A DNA stretch of 64,000 bases from Corinectria fuckeliana (lineage: Eukaryota > Ascomycota > Sordariomycetes > Hypocreales > Nectriaceae). The notes under the pieces were generated by a model, which was not told where the DNA came from, searched no databases, and worked only from the letters and a program-made list of their open reading frames with translations. Shown here in pieces: positions 33,251-45,754 of this stretch; the first letter of the stretch is position 1; every line of letters begins with the position of its first letter. The position numbers were made by a program, and so were the translations under genes. The stretch is taken from positions 33,822-97,821 of the forward strand of contig WPDH01000098.1 in NCBI GenBank assembly GCA_019137255.1, written 5' to 3'.

Positions 33251-36200
33251 TATTAAACTTTATGCTAGTTATTAATAAGAGAGACTTCTCCTTAAAGCCT
33301 AAAAGACTAGATTTTTTAGGTATTAATAATAGTAAGAAAAAGGCTCTTATTATACAAATCTATTAGCTTAACCTTAAAGATTAGTAGTAAGACTATAATA
33401 TTAAGCAAGCTAATAATAACAGGCTATTTATACTATAGTAGGTAAGGTAGGATAAGAGCTTATAAGATAAGACTCTTAAAAAGAAGAAGCTAGATAAGCT
33501 TAAGATATCTATCTTAAAGACCTTCTTAGGCAGTTATACTATACATATCAGAAAAACATAAGATCTTAAGGAGATTATTAGCTGCCTTAAGCTCTTTATT
33601 AATCCTAAAGATAAGAATAATATCTATAGAGTTAAGATAAAGTTTTAGGCCCTAGTGACTAAAAAAGGGTTAAGAGATTAGAAAGCCTAGGCTAACTAGT
33701 TTAAAGAGGCCTAAGAGAATTACATTATATATAAGATGATTACTATTAATAAGAAGAGGGCTAAAAGGGAGTTCCTAAAGGTAATAAAGTCTTAGTAAGA
33801 GTTTTATCACACCTAGGACAAGCTTATTATAAGGCAGGAGAGTAAGAGTAAAAAGGTAAATAATCTGCTTAAGATTATACACCTCTTTTATAATAATATA
33901 AGAAAGGAAAAGTTAAATCCTTCTTAGGCTTACTTTATAACAGCCCCTAGGTTATTAAACCCTTCTTAGTTAAGCTAGTAGACTAAAACTACAGATTAGA
34001 AGTACTCTAGCTATAGAAGGAGGTATCTTATATAAATGCCTATATAGTGGGAAAGATATTTTAACTTTCTAGCCTTATATAAGAAGGAATATACCCTAGA
34101 GGGCTAGAGCCTTTACCTTAGGCAGGATAAGACCCTTAAGAAGTAGTTTAATAAGTACCTAGAAAAGCTAAAAAAGGCTAATACTTAGACCCTAGCAAAA
34201 AAGGCAACCTATATGCTAATTAGCAGTCTAAAGGAGAAGGTAGAGATAATTACTATTACTTATTAAACTCCTCCCCCAGGTCTTATTTCTTATATAAATA
34301 CCCTATATATAGCTATATATAATATAACCTTTATAGACCTTACGATTAGGGATATTACTATTTATAATTTTAGCATCTTATACTACTTTTTTAACTATAT
34401 AGACTAGTTCTCTAAAGAAGGCTTTAATTAGAAGGTTAGAAAGACTGCTTACACAGGAGATAGTAAGATATTTATAGAGGGCTAAGATATAGTTAACCTA
34501 AGAGTTTAATACCTTAAGTTTCCTAAGAGCAGGCTTATTAGACTTAAGTATGCTTACTATATACTAGAGATATATCTTAATATAATCTTAGGCTTCTAGA
34601 TATATAGTAATAGTATTATTTAGGATTAGAAAGTAGAAGTCCTTTAGATAAAAGGATCTTCTAAGATAGTAGCCTTTATACAGCTCTACACAGGCTAGTA
34701 GGTTATTTTAATAAGAGTATCTATTTAGAGCCCTCTAGTTATAATAGCCTTAAAGCTTAGGACAGTCCTTAAAGAGAATACTAAGCTCTAGTATTAATAA
34801 TATAGTTATATAGGGTAGAAAGCTCTTAATTAGCTAGCCTTATTAAGTTTAGGGGTAAGAGTTAAGAGACCCCTTCTTAAGGAATATTAGGTCTATACTA
34901 TAATAAAAGTAATAATAATAGTCTTAAGAAAGTCCTTAGACTATATCTCTTAAAGGCCTAGAAAAGTAATAAATTATGATTTTTATTACTTTCTAGTGCT
35001 TATATATAATAGCTACTATTATTAGGTCTTATTTATAAATATAATAATAAAAATACGCTTTTTTTACCCCCTAAGGTTAAAGTTAGATATTAGGAGTGTA
35101 TTTAGAAAGTTATAAGCCTAGCTATAAACTTAATATAGCCTTAAGATCTTACTCTTATAGTATGATAGTAAGAAGGCTCTCTTCACTAAAGAGAAAAGAG
35201 AGATCTTTAAGAATAACAGTATAATTATCTATAAGTCTGCCTTATTAACCCTAATATAAAACAAGAGTGCTAAGATATTAGAAAGAATTATTAAGGTAAA
35301 GAGTAAGGTTATAATTAAGAAGTTAGAGCTCTTATAAGAGCTTACCTCTAAGATATACTATATAGTAGTATACCTTCTTAACTATATATCTTATTAAAGG
35401 AAAAATCAGTAGGTAACCCCCTACTAGCTCTAGTAAGACTAGGTTAGGAATAATATCCCTATATACAGTTATATCCCTAAGAATATAAAGCTCTTATAAG
35501 CACATATTAAGGTCTTTAGATACCTAGCCTACCTAATAACTATAGCTGCCTTAGAACATATTAAGTTATATAAGTCTCTAAGCCTACTTATAGAGAGAGC
35601 TTATATTAGGTATCTTATTAGCTATAAGAGTAAGTTATAATATATAATTTACATACTAGTAACCTAAGGTAAGAAGGTTATAATCTTTACTAATATATAG
35701 TTTAACAAGTAAGAATACTTTAATCTAAGATATAAGAAAGATATAAAAGCCTATAAGAAATATACTTATAGAATCCTAAACTAAATTAATATAAGAGAGG
35801 TCTCTAATAATAAAGATATTAGTAAGAAAGGCAGTCTTAATATAATAGCTATAAAGTCTTTCTTAGACCCTACTAAGTTATAAATTTAAGCACTACTTAT
35901 AATATCTCTAAGAGAGATATAGTAGCAGAAAGAGGTCTAATACACTTAGTAATAGCAACCTTAAACAGAGGCTTTATAAGAAAAGAAAAGCACCCCTAAG
36001 ATTAGAGGTGCTAAAACTACATCTAAGACTATTTTACCCTCTCTCCCTCCTACTAGGAGAGCTATAAGGCAAGTTACTTTTCTTAATAATACTTTATATT
36101 AGTCTAGCTTGCTATATAAAGCAGTAAGTATAATACTATTATATAATTTATCACTTAAGATTATAAATAACATCTTATTAGCTATATAAGCTAAAAACAG

Positions 36201-36759
36201 TAATAACTTTATAAAACCTAATAATCTTATAAAGAGATTAGAATTATAAGACTTATTAGATAATAATAGTTTAATTAATACACAAATTATTATACTAGAA
36301 CAAGTTAATAAGATGTTAAAAGATAAAACAGATAGTAAGACTAATTTAACCTTATATAACAACCCTAATAACACCTCTTTTTAGTTACTAGAGGAATTAT
36401 TATAAAAGACCTAAAGGGATTATAACTAGCACCTTTAGAAAGCTAATATGATCTTTAGGCGCTATAGTTAAAAGCTCTTAGAGAAAGCTCTTAAGATATA
36501 AAGGCAAAAAGAACTTAAAGAGTATACTAAGATAAAACATATTATTAATATAACTCTTTTAAAGGTAGGAAAATATTTACTTTATATTAGTATAATACTA
36601 CCTGCCTTAAGGTTATATAAGCAGGCTATAACCTCCCTGTGGGCACCTTAGTAGTATATAGGTCTTCTTCTAGAGATTAAGAACTTAGAGGATAAAAGAG
36701 CCTATAAGAAGGTTCTTATAGATAAGCTAGATAATAATATTTAGCTTATTAACCTTAAA

Positions 36760-37200
36760 TAGGTATTTATATATAAGGTTAATAAACAGGGCTATATAAC
36801 CCACTTTAAGGCGCGCTTAGTAGCTTATAGTAATAAGCAGGATAAGAATAAAACTAAGACTTATATATCTATCTTAGTATATAAGACTTTTTAGGTAATA
36901 TATGCAAAATGCTATAAGAAAGACCTTAATACATATTAATATAATATTATTAACACCTTTATTAAAGCTCTGCTAGGCAGGGAGGTTTACTACTGCTTAC
37001 TGCTAGGAATATTTAAAAAGGGGGTCTCTCTAAAGCTCCTAAGAGCCTTTTATAGCCTATAGATATTACTAAAGCTATAGTATAAGAATCTCGCCTACTT
37101 CTTTACTAGTTAAGGCTTTAAAGCCTATAAGAAAGACCCTTATATCTTTAAGCGTGAAAAGCTCTTTATCTTCTTCTATATAGATAATATTATTATAATA
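36760..37200 (+). pseudogene. copia reverse transcriptase remnant
   Basis: Retains the copia RT block KVNKQGY…HFKARLVAY near 36776-36830, then a degenerate leucine-rich middle, and the active-site strand FFYIDN at 37171-37188. There the second catalytic aspartate codon GAT has become AAT (Asn), a G-to-A change. Stops interrupt the frame. This cannot encode an active enzyme. Confidence 0.75.
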
Positions 37201-38976
37201 TAGCTAAAAGAGTTTAAAAGTAAATAGTAATAAGTTTATAATACCCTAATAACAAAGTATTAAGTTAAGAACCTAAGAGAGCTATACTAGTTCCTAAGAA
37301 TTAAGATTATTAGGGACTATATAGTAGGTCACCTTTAGCTCTCTTAGGAGTTATATATTTTAACTATAGCTAGGAAATTTAAGTTAGATAGTAAGAGACT
37401 AAAAGTCTATAAGAAAAAAACCTTTCTACTCTTATAGATTCTTATACTTATAATATATAAAGCTAGCTTTAGCCTTATCTTAAAGTATAAGGCGAAAGTG
37501 GGTAGTATAAGCTATCTTGCTAACACTATAAGGCCTAATATATCCTATATATTATTAAAGCTTAGTTAATTTAGTTATCAGCTAAGCCTTAAGTATAATA
37601 AAGCAGCAGAACAGAGTATTAGCTACCTTTATAACACTAGAAAGCTCTATATCTACTATATAATAGCTAAGAATTAGGAAAATCTCTTTATAGCTATAGA
37701 TATAGCTTTTAAAGACTACCTAATAACTAGAAAGTCCTTATAGGGCTAGGTAGTTATACTATATAAGGGTCCTATCACTTAGAAGGCTATAAAGCAGGAT
37801 ATAATTACTATATTAAGCATAAAGGCTAAGTTGCTTACTCTTATAAGTATAGTTAAGAAACAGCTAGCCCTAGGTTAACTTCTTAAGAAGGTTAGTATTA
37901 AAGTCTAAAACGCAGCCTAAATTTAGTATAATAATATTAACATAATCTGGCTAATTATAAAGCAGTTAGCTAAGCTAGTTATAACACTTTAGCATATTAA
38001 TATCTATTATCACTAGGTCTATAAGCTTATTTAGAAGGGTAAAATTAAGATATCTTAGCTGCTTATAGCCTAAATGCTAGCAGATAGCCTTATAAAGCCT
38101 CTTCTAGAATAGAAATATATAACTTTTATTATATAATTATAGATATATATAGCCTTAGATAGAGCTATATAATAGGCTTAGTAATACTTGTAATTTCCTA
38201 TATTATCTTACTATTAAATCAGAAAAGAAAAACACTTAGAGGATTCTCTAGTTTCTAGCTTTATAATAATCTTATTCACTTTTATGTTAAACAACTTAGT
38301 CTATATAAAAGAGGGTAAATAAGATTAGAGGTAATATTAATATATCACTTAGCTAGAGGGACCTCTAAAAAGCTTAAAAAACAGTATTAAAATATGATTT
38401 TCCTATATAGTTAATATCTCCTAGTCTTTTAATTTAATATTAAACAATTAGTTATACTAATTAGGCTACTTAACTAGCATAATAAAGTATAAGAGCTATA
38501 GTCTTATAGCCCTATTAGGTATTAAGATATTAACATAACAGGTTAGCCTTATATATTAGGATTAGTAATATTATTATTATAATAACAAAAGGGTTAGTTT
38601 AGTATAATAGTTAGAGCTACTATATATTATATAATTTTAAGACCCTCTTAGCAGCTAATATAAAATACTAGCTTAAAGGCCTAGAAGGGTTAATTCTTAT
38701 ACTTTTACTAAACATAATAATAACCTCTTTCTCTTATTACCTTCCTTTTAAAGCTAGGATCCTATATAGTAGCTCTAACTATTACCTTAAGGCACTAGCT
38801 AGAGCTATTATACTTTTAGATTAAGGCTAGGGTTTAATTTTAGCCCTAGTAAGAATTCTCTTATTTTTAGGAGCTAAAAACACTAAGGAATTAGCTAGCT
38901 AGTACTATCAGATAGTTATAAATAGTCTTATTAGTCAGTTAGACTAACTACCCCTAGCAGCTAGTCTGAGAGGGTA

Positions 38977-39141
38977 TATTAGTAGTAGGACCACTAGTCA
39001 GGCCTGCTATCAGGTACTATCCATATTTCTGCCTTAGATGCTAAGCATCTAGCGATAACAGCAATCCCCTTAGGGACTTACTGTTCCGCCCCCTTTTTCC
39101 TAGCTTAGTACAGTTACATAATACACGCAGTCACATTAATA
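38977..39141 (+). repeat. Right copia LTR
   Basis: 165 bp, aligned to the left LTR without gaps. Its first ~105 bp carry the A/T state at 13 differing sites; its last ~55 bp carry the G/C state at the other 7. Confidence 0.92.
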
Positions 39142-39341
39142 ATTACAAATATTAAGTGTGGTACAAGCCCCAGTTTCGGTCATAAGTAAATATACCTAGA
39201 TCAGAGCTAATTTATGTTATATCTGCTAGTAAAGGTACCTAGCTCTTAACAATTTAATTAAGGCAGCCTATAGTGAGTGGTGGTGGCAAAGTGACCTGCA
39301 AAGGCACCACCTTTTAACATACTATGTAATCCCTGTGACCT

Positions 39342-41898
39342 GTACAATGCTCTGCTATTTTTGGTTTAGCGTCATGCCCTGTGTCAAAATTCCCAGTCAG
39401 GTGACTTGCTGGCTGGTGAGCTTCGTTCCTTTTGCTTGTGAATCTCCAGGACATGACCAGCGACACAAAGATCATTTAATCTGAAATGCTGCGTCTACGA
39501 TACTCACGTTCTTAGATGTTCCCTTTAAGCGACATGGTGTGTGTGGTGTACTCTTGTGACATCTTGCCGGGCTTAGATCTGGTATGTCTCAACGCCATCC
39601 GCTTCATCCATGCTCGTATAATTCTTCCCCAATCTCTGCTTGTGCCCCTGCTCTATCTATGTCTGGGTTGGTCAAACGGAGTCCCCTTTAAATGTTCCCG
39701 TCTTGATTCTGGAGCGCAGACTGTAGTTTGACTCCCTCTCAGCCGAGAGCCGAGAAATGCCAAGGGGTCTAATTCGGGCCCAGACAATTGGAGGCTCGAA
39801 TCTCGCGCCGACCTAAGATTCCAGACTACGAAGCTTCGCCCACATGTTTGGCTTCCGTACTATAGAAGATCACAGCTGACTGTTCTAGCTGTGCATTTAG
39901 CTTTCGAACCAGAATTGTGAGCGAGGATTGCTGCTGCCTTGGTGAGAAGCCGTCATCGATGACTGGAACCTCCCTTTTCTTCGTGGGTGTGACTGAGACA
40001 GCCCTGTACACGGGCCCGAAGACGAGGAATGGCCGACGATGTCGCCCATTCGCCTACCATAGGAGTAGCCCCTGCTAACCAAGCTCGCCTGGTTTTCGCG
40101 CACCACCCTGATGTTTCATGACCACCGACCCAGCCCGTGAGAGCGTGGTAAGCACCGAGACTTATAACACGCTTACGAACCGTGGTACTGTCACAAAGCC
40201 GAACTTCGTGCAGATACGGGACGCCCCCCGGTCGAGACGAACCAGTGGAACAGCAACTACCTCGCCGAGATGATCAGTGGCAAGTTGCTGGGACGAGGAA
40301 GGCTGCGACATGACCGTGGCTGAAGCTAGGGCCCGAGCTGCTACTGTCACGACCAAGTTCGACACGGGCTGATGCTAAGGGCTGGCTGTAACCCGGAGCC
40401 GACAATTATAACAACACCGAGTTGATTGTGGTCTCTGTCTTCGTGCAGCTGTCCCTGACACAGCAAATTTGCATCACGGTGGTGGCTCTCACACGACGGA
40501 GCTGGAAAATGGGGAGAAATAGTACGACTAGGGAATGACTTCTCTGCCATGCGCCGTCTTTGCCCTGCGCCGCCTGCTAGGTACTCCGTAGTATCCGCGA
40601 GACTAGAGGCTGAGATGCAAGGCCCTCTTCTCCTCGACGAAACCTCCCAATATCAATCAATATGTCGCCAGTGGAGCAATTTGACGATATCCCCAGAGTA
40701 GCCTTAATTTAGACCCAGACTGAGACACATGCTGCCTCGCTGTTAATCCTAGACCGTGCGTTGGTTCCCAGGCTACGATGTGACCAATGTCGTGCGACCA
40801 CATGTGTGAAGATCGATCGTCGGAGTCAAGCGACCCGATGACAGCTAAATCTTGCAGCCGGGAGATGTGGCCCTGCGTCTGAAGAGGCATGTTGACACTC
40901 CGGAGCCTGGAGCTTGTGTACCGCCGGGGAACCATTGGCGACAGTGTTTTCTGTCAATATGGGCGCTGTATAAGTTATTCTGTCAGGCTTAATGCAGGTG
41001 TGAGCCATCCTGCCAAAAGCAAGCAGATGTACAAGAACGGTTCTCCTTGCCGACGTGCTGCCTGCAACGCGATACAACTGCAACGATGGCGCAGCATGGG
41101 AGTTCGTCCTAATCACAGGCATGCACAGAGAATACTGCGAGAGAGGAGATGTTGACGGAGTATAACCGGAATGTCGCTTCCTAAGGCCAACACCAAGCAG
41201 CCACCAAGATGTCGTGCATCGAATAATAATAGTCTGCATAATGCACCCGGGGCACATCGCATGTATATGCAAGTCCCGGTTGACTAACCCTGGAAGAAAC
41301 AACCCACGGCGCCACTTCGTCCCGTGTGTCCGCCCTCGCTCGAATCACAGTCGGCTCACTCGACCGGCGTACAATCCTGAGAGACATTTTCGACGCCCAC
41401 TTCCCCCCCCCCCCCCAAGCTCGGTTCCCGGCGAGACAGCGCATGTTGGCACACGCTCGACCAGTATGGGCTCGGCTATTGGAGGCGGCCGGGAAACGCC
41501 CCCGATTTCCACTCACTCTCTACGTCTAAGCTAGGTCTACGTGGTTTTGCCCGCCCTATCGTTTTGTGTTTCCGTGTCCGACGGTGGAGCTGCGAGGACC
41601 TGGGATGAGATGCAAGTGCAGTGCAGTCCGCCATGAGTCTGGGTTTCCTTGGTCTTAGAAATGGCGGCCATGGCCGTGGTCGCATGGCAGCTAAGAGCAC
41701 GGCAGGTTTGCCATCTTGCATCCGAGTTTACTCGCGGTTCCTCGCTGGCCAGCTCCACTACGACTCCTACTATCTATCATCGAACCGTTTACCCATACCC
41801 ACCTTGGCCTCTTGCAATAGAGGGCCAGGCAGGCGACTGTGGCGGCGTATCAAGTCCCGGGGAGCATCATCGTGCCCGCCATTGGCCTCGGTGCGGTG
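39342..41898. other. Intergenic region upstream of Zn2Cys6 gene
   Basis: About 2.5 kb of GC-normal DNA with no recognised gene. A 14-base C run lies near 41403-41416. The last ~60 bp before the chosen start translate in frame as PGSIIVPAIGLGAV, hinting that coding may begin in an upstream exon. Confidence 0.45.
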
Positions 41899-44414
41899 AT
41901 GTACGACGACGAGCCTCAAACCAAGCAGACGCCGCCCTCGATACAAAACTGGAACGAATTCCCTCCGCCGCAGTATTTCCTCCAGGATGCATCTATCCAA
42001 CAACAGGGCTACGTGGTGGACTCGCCATCAAAGCGCCAGAAGCTGGCCATCATTCCGCTCAGCTGGGAGCAACAGCCCGGCGATGTGCCGGCCGACTTGC
42101 TCCCCATGCCAACTGCGCCGTCGCCGACCAAGAAGCCGCCGACATCATCGCCGGCCAAGGCGAAAAGGGTACGGACCGGGTGTCTGACGTGCCGCGAGCG
42201 CCATCTCAAGTGCGACGAGAACTTCAACGGCACGCTTCCCCTGTCAAGCGACTGCCTCAACTGTCGAAAGCGCGGCCGAGAATGCAAGAGAGGAGTGCGC
42301 TTGAACTTCCTGGATATCAACGTCCACAGCCTGGCCTGTGTGCCGTCCCCGGAAGAGTGGACAGGTACGTCGTCTTGAGTGTTACGTGCTTGTTGTAGTG
42401 GTGTTGACTTGGAGTTGACTAGTCCACTTCCACGACGAGTCTCGCGATATTGCGTCGGAGTACAAAGGGGGACTGAGCCGATACGCTCCGTACGATGCGG
42501 AACCAAAGATTACTCGCCCCGTAAACGAACCACGGCACTCGAAAGTTGAAAGACGGCCCGTGACGCGTGTTAGTGCTGAAGTCGGTCCCGAAACCCCAAA
42601 GGATGCAAATACCCCCGGCGCAAGGGATGTGTACAGCTTCAAGCCTCTGGCTGCAGCAGATCATTGGGGGAGCGAAAACAACTTTGCCATCCTCGGCGAT
42701 CATTGCTCACACTCGAGAACAACCAGCGACGCATCCAACATTGCTACTCCGTCCTCCTCAAGTCAGTCCAATACGCCGCATGGGACACTGCCGGCTCAGC
42801 GCCTCGTAGCTGTCAGGAACAAGCAGCTGCCGCCGCGTCGAAGGAGCTCGACATCAACTGCGGCATCCATCATTCCACAAGCGACTACGACACCTAACGA
42901 GGCCAAGTTTGCCATCAACGTCCCGCAGGATGAGCCATGCCAGCTGCTGCCGAGCGAGACGTCCACAACGCCCGACCGCGAGTTCATCAGCACTCCCGAA
43001 GAGATCGGATACATGCAAGTCTTCGTCGAGGATGTGTGGGCGTGGATGAACTGCTTCGACAGAGAGAAACACTTCAGTCGGCTTATCCCCTTCTACGCCC
43101 TCAAGTCAACAATGCTGCTCAACGCCTCTCTCGCCTGCGGCGTGAAGCACCTCTCTCTGAGCTCTCCACAGAAATCAGACGACAAGGCGCTCTACTACTA
43201 CAACACCGCAACGTCGCAGCTCCTCCGTAGCCTGCAGAACCCGGACCGCAACATGGCCGAGTGCGCCATGACCGCCGTGGTTCTCAACGTGTACGAAATC
43301 ATGTCAGAGAAGCCCGCGCATCGGATGCAGCACATTGGAGGTGCGCGGGCCCTGATCCTCGAGAGTAGGTGGAACGCGAGGAGTACCGGCATTGGAGCTG
43401 CGTGCTTCTGGCAGAACATGACCATGGAGGTGCTGATATGCCTCTCGGCGAACTGGCAGACGACGTGGAAGCCAGAGGCCTGGGGCCTGGATCTCGACTT
43501 CTTCAGAGGGGGCAGAGACATGACCGGCTTTGAAGACGACGAGGTATCGGTGCACAGGATCCTCTTTGTCGTCGCCAAGATCGTCGACTTTCGAGCAGCG
43601 GATCTACCCCCGGATGCACTCTCCCCCCATGAGGATCACGGTTGGATGGCAGAGCGACTGGGTCAGTGGAAGGAGCTGAAGCGGCTCTGCGATCTATGGA
43701 ACGACCGCTGCCCGAGGACGATGCATCCCTACGGCTACATGAAGCCCTCCACGTCTGCGCATGACTCGGCATTTCCTTGTATATGGTACCAATGAACTCT
43801 AGCTTATCTTGTGTGCAACATCTAACGCTTGTGTGAACAGGATGATCAAGAGCGCCGCGACCCTCGGCCGTCTGTTCTATCACACGGCCCAGTACGTTCT
43901 CGCGGATAGCCACCCCATCGAGCAGATCCGGCGCTCAGATGGAATGCGAACCATACAGCTCCACCACGCCCACCAAGTCTGCGGCATCGCAGCGTGCACC
44001 AAAGACCGCGGCGTCGTCCCAGCAGCCATCCGGTGTCTGGGCGTCGCCTCCGCTACCTTGACCGAGCCTCGGGAGCAAGCGGAAGTGCTAAGGATCCTGA
44101 ACCGACTGAGAGAGCTCGCCGGATGGCATCTTGGTTCCGTCGAGCCCGAGTTGAGGAGGGCTTGGGGCTGGGAACTGGGAAGGCTTTCCGGCGCCCAGGC
44201 GATGCTGCCCCCGTTGCGCGTGCCTTCGATGGCTGCGACGGGACAATCGGCCTTGTCGGCGCCGACGGTGACGAGGGTGCTGACGCCTCCGGGGGTATCC
44301 AAGGCGCCTGTGAATCCGTTGAGCTTTGCGGACTTTAGTCTGCCTAATCACCCGTATCAGAACTGGTACGAGCCGCCAAATAGGACGAGCCCGGGGGGAG
44401 AATATGGCCGTTGA
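41899..44414 (+). CDS. Zn2Cys6 transcription factor, Fungal_trans_2 type
   Basis: Three exons (41899-42364, 42423-43785, 43841-44414), introns 58 and 55 nt, 800 aa from the first in-frame ATG. A nuclear DNA-binding regulator. The zinc cluster is C95-x2-C98-x6-C105-x13-C119-x2-C122-x6-C129 within RVRTGCLTCRERHLKCDE…DCLNCRKRGRECKRG. It is followed by LNFLDI, as in regulators with a Fungal_trans_2 (DUF3468) domain. That domain covers about 330-660: YMQVFVEDVWAWMNCFDREKHFSRLIPFYAL, then LLNASLACGVKHL, then HIGGARALILESRW, then IGAACFWQNMTMEVL. The x13 loop is longer than the usual 5-12. Coding-like sequence continues upstream in frame to a stop at 41818, so the true N-terminus may lie in an unseen upstream exon with its acceptor near 41820-41832. 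Target genes are unknown. Confidence 0.88.
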
Positions 44415-44634
44415 GTAAAAGTCCTCCTACAGAGCATAGGTATGGAGTCTGTCTGGTGGGTGTATGTGTCAAGTCAATATTCATAGAAGGAGGAATGGTG
44501 GACACCGCCGCGAGAAATAAGAAGGCCGGATACATGGTTCCAGTATTACTTTGTGGACATCTTTAAACCAAAAAGAGCCGCGTCAAGTAGTCATCTACAC
44601 GGAAGGCTGTTGTGTTTCGAGACGGCTCAACGTA

Positions 44635-45754
44635 TCACGAAGAGCCCTTACCATCGCCCTGCTGAAAGTTCATACTATACCCCCCCGACTGCTCATCCTT
44701 GACCATCTGGAAGTTCTCCGTGCTCAGCCCAAACGGCTTCAAGATGCCGTTGCCCAGATCCTTCAGCTTCCCCCACATCTCGCCCATCTCGCGCTCCTGC
44801 GCGGCCTTGGTGCGCGGCGGCAGGTCGCGCAGCTGGGCGCGGACGACGCGCATCTCGGCGGCGCCCAGGCTCGGCGTCGCCGCCAGCGCGCGGTAGTCCT
44901 CCTCGGCGCCCGCGAGGTTCTGCCAGCCGCCGGCCTCGGAGCGCGCCCGCGCCCGGCGCATGAGCGACTTGCCCCGGATGCGCTGGATGTCGGCGAGGAG
45001 CAAGGCGCGGGCTTCCTCGGCGGCGGATGGGGGCGCCGGAGCGGAGCGGGTGGCGCCGGAGCTAATGATTTCCTCCTCGACGTCGTCGTCTTCGGCATCC
45101 TTGGGCTTGGACTCATCCTTGACCGCCTCTTTCTCGTCGGATTTATCCGAGCTCAGCCGGGGATCCTCGCGCTCGAGCTTCGCGAGGCCGTCAAGCGCAT
45201 CTGTGGCGGACTTGATGCCTTCTTTCCATTGCTCGAGCTTCAGGTGACAAGCGGCAATGTTGCTCTGGATGACGGCGCGAGGGTAGAGCAGATACTTGGG
45301 ACATGAGGAGATGGCGGCGTCGTATTTGTCGAGGGCGTCCTGGTACTGTTTTGAGGAGAAGAGGGCGTTGGCCTCGGCTTTGGCGGTGTTTGATTCCGCG
45401 AGGAGGGTCTGTGAGGTTGTTAGACGTGGTGGCATGAGATGAGGGCTTTCACTTTGAATGGGCGGAAGGGTGGAGGTAATCGGGGCTAAGCCAGAGGATG
45501 GGGGTATTCTCGAATAAAAAACAATGATAAGACGTGTTTGATAGAGGCATCTCGACAAGGGTTTGAGAAATATTGAGCTTGAGATGCTGATGATGACATA
45601 CCGCTTCCTCTTCTGGTGAGAATCTCAGCTCCTCGCTGTCTGCCTCGGTCGCGACAGCATCATTCTTGCCCTTCTCCTCGACGTCTCGTCCTTTTTCCAC
45701 GCCACTCTGGGATCTCTCGTTTGCGCCCGTCTTTGCTTGCGGTTGTGAAGCCAT
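44635..45754 (-). CDS. TTC1: TTC1-like TPR protein
   Basis: Two exons (45602-45754 and 44635-45408) around a 193-nt intron with a TCTAAC branch site and CACAG acceptor, 308 aa. It resembles TTC1 (tetratricopeptide repeat protein 1), a small co-chaperone-like TPR protein; family members bind Hsp70/Hsp90 tails and other partners. Seen: a charged N-terminus with EELRFSPEEEA, then the TPR LLAESNTAKAEANALFSSKQYQDALDKYDAAISSCP, RAVIQSNIAACHLKLEQWKEGIKSATDAL, a fungal acidic insert (about 135-165), GKSLMRRARARSEAGGWQNLAGAEEDYRAL, and the conserved tail EMWGKLKDLGNGILKPFGLSTENFQMVKDEQSGGYSMNF. That tail is the best family mark. It is convergent with the zinc-cluster gene, 220 bp apart. Confidence 0.87.

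Larger units (their letters stand above)
32713..39141 (+). mobile_element. RIP-mutated Ty1/copia retrotransposon, complete ends
   Basis: A 6429-bp element with two 165-bp LTRs (32713-32877 and 38977-39141), TG…TA ends (original CA mutated), and the 5-bp duplication ATTAC at 32708-32712 and 39142-39146. After the left LTR, GCCTGGTAGTAAC resembles a mutated initiator-tRNA primer site. On the plus strand, translated fragments follow copia order. A gag block (WLERIRTLAI…EYI) lies near 33150-33230; reverse-transcriptase blocks lie near 36770-36900 and 37090-37200. Every frame is full of TAG/TAA, so it is dead. The interior is strongly AT/TpA-rich, as expected of RIP. Confidence 0.9.
32696..39341. 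mobile_element. Tc1/mariner-like MITE split by copia insertion
   Basis: Seen: 17-bp perfect inverted repeats CAGGTCACAGGGATTAC at 32696-32712 and its complement at 39325-39341, each flanked by TA (32694-32695 and 39342-39343). CAG…CTG ends with a TA duplication are typical of Tc1/mariner elements. Removing the copia element and one ATTAC copy leaves about 212 bp, too short for a transposase, so this is a MITE. The body (39147-39324) has no coding frame. The superfamily call is inference. Confidence 0.75.

Noticed and set aside
39780..39810. tRNA-like B box (GGCTCGAATCT)
   Set aside because: No A box, acceptor stem or cloverleaf could be formed around it.
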